A stretch of DNA of 8,668 bases. It comes from Desulfonema limicola (GTDB taxonomy: Bacteria > Desulfobacterota > Desulfobacteria > Desulfobacterales > Desulfosalsimonadaceae). The stretch spans positions 1 to 8,668 of the forward strand of contig DYLE01000103.1 of NCBI GenBank assembly GCA_020722245.1, in the 5' to 3' direction. Below the pieces are notes generated by a model. It worked only from the letters and a program-made list of their open reading frames with translations, ran no database searches and had not been told where the DNA came from. A program made the position numbers and the translations under genes. Positions 7,024-8,668 of this stretch are shown here, piece by piece. Every line of letters begins with the position of its first letter. Position 1 is the stretch's first letter.

Positions 7024-7329
7024 TTAACCATTTAACTCCTCGGGCTTTTTTTCCATCATATGACCCAAACGGGCGGCCCGGGAAGAAACCGATTCTAAAA
7101 AACGCAAATGATGATTCGAAAGCTCAATATACTGTTTTGAAATATTTAATGCAGCCAGCATCAAAATCGCCAGTTTATGGGTCTTCAACGCCTGTGAGGG
7201 GAACTGCGCTTCCACCCTGTGAACCTCCTCCTTTAGATGCTGCGCAATCTCCTCGGCATTTAAATCCCCCTCTTCCGCTTTAAACCTGAATACCTCCCCT
7301 AAAATTTCAATTGTTAGAATCTGTTCCAC
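7024..7329 (-). CDS. zapA: Cell division protein ZapA
   Basis: ZapA binds FtsZ, bundles its filaments and stabilises the Z ring at midcell. The 101-residue product has the usual ZapA length and plan: a small N-terminal sheet domain (about 1-45, with the family-like ILGEVFRFKAEE start) and a long dimerisation helix. In the middle, ILMLAALNISKQYIEL (55-70) is the most conserved family segment. It is followed directly by 6S RNA and preceded by a ZapB-like gene, an arrangement that supports the call. The start is GTG; an in-frame TAA lies only two codons upstream, so few alternatives exist. No ribosome site stands at normal distance: the nearest, AAGGA, is about 15 bases away and can be hidden in a hairpin (7351-7336), so expression may be controlled or depend on upstream translation. 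Confidence 0.93.
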   Translation of the reverse strand: MEQILTIEILGEVFRFKAEEGDLNAEEIAQHLKEEVHRVEAQFPSQALKTHKLAILMLAALNISKQYIELSNHHLRFLESVSSRAARLGHMMEKKPEELNG

Positions 7330-7335
7330 CAGTTA

Positions 7336-7376
7336 AAAAGGCTATCCTTTTCGAGCGTAAACCACAACGCGGTTTA
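7336..7376 (-). other. Two small hairpins between the ZapB-like gene and zapA
   Basis: The first pairs TAAACC with GGTTTA (7376-7371 with 7363-7358; 7-base loop). The second pairs AAAAGG with CCTTTT (7351-7346 with 7341-7336; loop ATAG) and is followed by one more T. Both stems are perfect over 6 pairs but weak. The second contains the only AAGGA near the zapA start. It is either a feeble terminator or an occlusion of the ribosome site. Confidence 0.4.
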
Positions 7377-7386
7377 TATCCCGGCC

Positions 7387-7626
7387 TTATTTTTCGGAAA
7401 CACTGTTGAGTTTTGCCAGAATGCCGTCGATCTTTGAACGAATTTGCGCCTTTTGTTCCGAAAATCGGTTTTCAACATCTTGTTTGGTCTTGAGCTCCGC
7501 CTCCAGCGTTTTTACCTTTTTTTCAAGCTGGGCGTTTTCAGCCTCAAGGGATTTATTGAGTTGAATTAACCTGACAACCTTTTGCTCGATCTCATCGAAC
7601 TGGTGCATCACGTTTTGAGTATCCAA
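7387..7626 (-). CDS. zapB: ZapB-like coiled-coil division protein
   Basis: This 79-residue protein is almost entirely a predicted coiled coil: leucine and isoleucine recur at heptad spacing between about residues 10 and 75, in a highly charged background with no membrane span. Its size, composition and position just upstream of zapA fit ZapB (PF06005-like), which joins ZapA at the Z ring. Short coiled coils resemble each other, so the family call rests partly on context. The start is TTG at 7626: GAGG lies 6 bases before it in a GAGGTGAAAA context, whereas the in-frame GTG (residue 6) and ATG (residue 7) are about 20 bases away. A strong promoter lies immediately upstream, so this is probably the first gene of the zapB-zapA-6S-rny-tyrS transcript. 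Confidence 0.75.
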   Translation of the reverse strand: MDTQNVMHQFDEIEQKVVRLIQLNKSLEAENAQLEKKVKTLEAELKTKQDVENRFSEQKAQIRSKIDGILAKLNSVSEK

Positions 7627-7650
7627 TTTTCACCTCATCCGACCGTTTAA

Positions 7651-7680
7651 TTTATAATCTCTAATCCGCTTTAAAGTCAA
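7651..7680 (-). promoter_or_regulatory. Sigma-70-type promoter upstream of the ZapB-like gene
   Basis: TTGACT (7680-7675) is followed after 18 bases by TATAAA (7656-7651), or after 17 by TTATAA. Both boxes match consensus at five of six positions for the first pairing. The -35 box lies within the last codons of the nucleotidyltransferase gene, whose TAG is at 7663-7661. The leader would be only about 20 bases, containing GAGG for the TTG start. Confidence 0.6.
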
Positions 7681-8437
7681 GATAATTTCCTGGATCATCC
7701 CACAAGGCCTCAATCCGGCGCAAATCCTCCAGGGTATTGATGCCCATCAATTCCCGTTCGTCGTCGCAGATCATCAGCCCGATTTGTTGGTCATTTTGCC
7801 TGGCGATTCCGATAATATCGGTCAGGTAGAACTCCTTTTGCGCATTGTCCGCTTGAATCCTGGGTAAAAACCGTTTCAAAAAATCCTTCTTAATACAATA
7901 AACACCTGAATTTACGATTTGAATACGCTTTTCTGCATCAGATGCATCCGATTCCTCAACAACCCGCTCCACCAGACCCTTTTGGTTTAAAATGATCCGT
8001 CCGTATCCATAGGGGGTTTCAAGCCGAAGCCCCATCATGGTCACCGTATTGCCGCTTTCCAAATGGGTTCTTCCAAGACGGGCCACGGTCTGAGGTCGAA
8101 TCAGGGGTACATCCCCGGACAGGATCACCACATCACGGCAGGTTTCAGGCAAAAGCGGCAAGGCGCATCCGACTGCATGACCGGTCCCCTTCTGCTCCGA
8201 CTGCACGGCAAACCTCACATCGGCGGTTTTCAAAACCAGCTCCCTCACCTGCTCGGCCTGGGTTCCGATCACCACGACTACCCCACTGCCTGCGACCTGT
8301 ACAGCTGTATCCACCACATAGCAGATCATCGGCCTTCCGAAGATCTGATGAAGCACCTTGGCCCTATCCGACTTCATGCGGGTCCCTTTGCCGGCGGCTA
8401 AAATGATGATCATCACCGATTCAGGCAAGGCAGCCAT
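7661..8437 (-). CDS. Stand-alone UDP-GlcNAc pyrophosphorylase-like nucleotidyltransferase (GlmU N-terminal domain only)
   Basis: The protein aligns along its length with the uridylyltransferase half of GlmU, which makes UDP-N-acetylglucosamine from UTP and GlcNAc-1-phosphate for peptidoglycan and lipopolysaccharide. Visible motifs are LAAGKGTRM (13-21), K27, QKGTGHA (82-88), GDVP (108-111), GYGR (144-147), E161, NSG (176-178) and NAQKEFYLTD (198-207). D109 and N234 match the two metal ligands of E. coli GlmU (D105 and N227). At 258 residues it stops where GlmU (about 450) enters its left-handed beta-helix acetyltransferase domain. The following sequence runs straight into a good promoter and the next gene, so this is not a frameshifted full-length GlmU. 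Another protein would have to supply acetylation. The substrate could also be a related sugar phosphate. AAAGGAC lies just before the ATG at 8437; an ATG at residue 9 has a weaker site. Confidence 0.88.
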   Translation of the reverse strand: MAALPESVMIIILAAGKGTRMKSDRAKVLHQIFGRPMICYVVDTAVQVAGSGVVVVIGTQAEQVRELVLKTADVRFAVQSEQKGTGHAVGCALPLLPETCRDVVILSGDVPLIRPQTVARLGRTHLESGNTVTMMGLRLETPYGYGRIILNQKGLVERVVEESDASDAEKRIQIVNSGVYCIKKDFLKRFLPRIQADNAQKEFYLTDIIGIARQNDQQIGLMICDDERELMGINTLEDLRRIEALWDDPGNYLDFKAD

Positions 8438-8463
8438 GTGCGTCCTTTGATCCTTGGGTCAAC

Positions 8464-8500
8464 AAAAAAGGGCAAACCAGGAAATTGATTCGCCCCCTTT
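8464..8500 (-). terminator. Terminator-like hairpin just ahead of the nucleotidyltransferase gene
   Basis: Read on the minus strand, AAAGGGGGCGAA (8500-8489) pairs with TTTGCCCTTTTT across a 12-base loop. The 12 pairs include three G-U pairs, and the T-run reaches 8464. On the plus strand the same arms have three A-C mismatches, so the minus direction is favoured. It lies 26 bases before the ATG. It either ends an upstream minus-strand transcript arriving from beyond the window or acts as an attenuator for the gene behind it. Confidence 0.55.
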
Positions 8501-8589
8501 ATTTGATTTTTAATCCAAAAAAGCTATCTATCCCGCTATGCGGTATTTTTACAGTAAGTAACTTATGGATTTTTTCAAAATATTTTTAT

Positions 8590-8653
8590 CCCAGAGGGCA
8601 CAGAGAAAATAATTGAAAAAATTTTTTCGGTGTTCTCTGTGATCTCTGTGGTT
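8590..8653. repeat. Long imperfect hairpin repeat of the CTCTGTG/CACAGAG type
   Basis: The left arm (8590-8607, ending CACAGAGAA) is the reverse complement of the right arm (8633-8651, starting TTCTCTGTG) with a few mismatches in the outer half. The loop contains the perfect 14-base palindrome GAAAAAATTTTTTC (8615-8628). From memory, elements reading TCTCTGTG-TCTCTGTGG recur in intergenic DNA of many environmental bacteria, including Desulfobacterota. The copy may extend past the window edge. Confidence 0.6.
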
Positions 8654-8668
8654 AAATCCTTCATTTTT

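Larger units (their letters stand above)
8438..8668. other. Gene-free right end of the window
   Basis: These 231 bases hold the terminator-like hairpin (8464-8500), an AT-rich stretch with a tiny CCGC/GCGG stem (8533-8543), and the long hairpin repeat (8590-8651). I found no convincing promoter for the nucleotidyltransferase gene. A frame of about 29 codons from an ATG near 8664 on the minus strand lies within the repeat and is not a gene. Confidence 0.6.

Noticed and set aside
8530..8550. Mini hairpin CCGC-TAT-GCGG followed by T-run as a plus-strand terminator
   Set aside because: Only four firm pairs with a three-base loop, and no plus-strand gene precedes it in the window.
8500..8580. Possible promoter for the nucleotidyltransferase gene (TTGAAA at 8578-8573)
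   Set aside because: The best -10 match (TGTAAA) needs a 19-base spacer and is weak, so I did not list it.
8577..8664. Short minus-strand frame of about 29 codons at the right edge
   Set aside because: It lies entirely within the hairpin repeat; its peptide is a by-product of the repeated CACAGAG units.
1..8668. Mobile elements, CRISPR arrays, tRNA or rRNA genes, defence systems
   Set aside because: No transposase or integrase motifs, no spaced direct repeats and no tRNA-like cloverleaf were seen; the content is core and regulatory.

Overview
The window looks like chromosomal core and regulatory DNA from a Gram-negative bacterium, most likely a Desulfobacterota (deltaproteobacterial) lineage. 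This rests on three things: a ZapB-like/ZapA/6S RNA/RNase Y/TyrRS gene order, a sigma-54-type two-component pair, and a free-standing GlmU-like uridylyltransferase. The lineage is inferred from gene content and order; no database search was possible.

Layout, left to right. (1) Positions 1-2274, minus strand: a two-component operon. A membrane sensor histidine kinase (2274-760) is followed by an NtrC-family response regulator (743 to beyond the left edge, so truncated). (2) Positions 2275-2475: a divergent promoter region with one good sigma-70-type promoter on each strand. (3) Positions 2476-3674, plus strand: a 67-residue single-span membrane protein of unknown function. It overlaps by 4 bases a metallo-beta-lactamase-fold hydrolase of the NAPE-PLD/UlaG-like group with a complete metal-ligand set. 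A bidirectional hairpin terminator lies across the hydrolase stop codon. (4) Positions 3692-8437, minus strand: read in the direction of transcription, a GlmU N-terminal-domain-like nucleotidyltransferase, a ZapB-like coiled-coil protein, ZapA, a 6S RNA, RNase Y and tyrosyl-tRNA synthetase. (5) Positions 8438-8668: no gene. It holds a terminator-like hairpin just ahead of the nucleotidyltransferase and a long hairpin repeat at the right edge.

The minus-strand cluster joins housekeeping functions: UDP-sugar precursor synthesis for the envelope, Z-ring assembly (ZapA and ZapB-like), global control of RNA polymerase (6S RNA), mRNA turnover (RNase Y) and tRNA charging (TyrRS). A good promoter at the end of the nucleotidyltransferase gene probably starts a zapB-zapA-6S-rny-tyrS transcript. 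The two-component pair probably controls a sigma-54 regulon outside the window; its signal cannot be read from the sequence.

I see no mobile element, CRISPR array, tRNA or rRNA. The parts least explained by known families are the small membrane protein coupled to the hydrolase, the reduced GlmU, and several RNA hairpins in the leaders of the minus-strand cluster.
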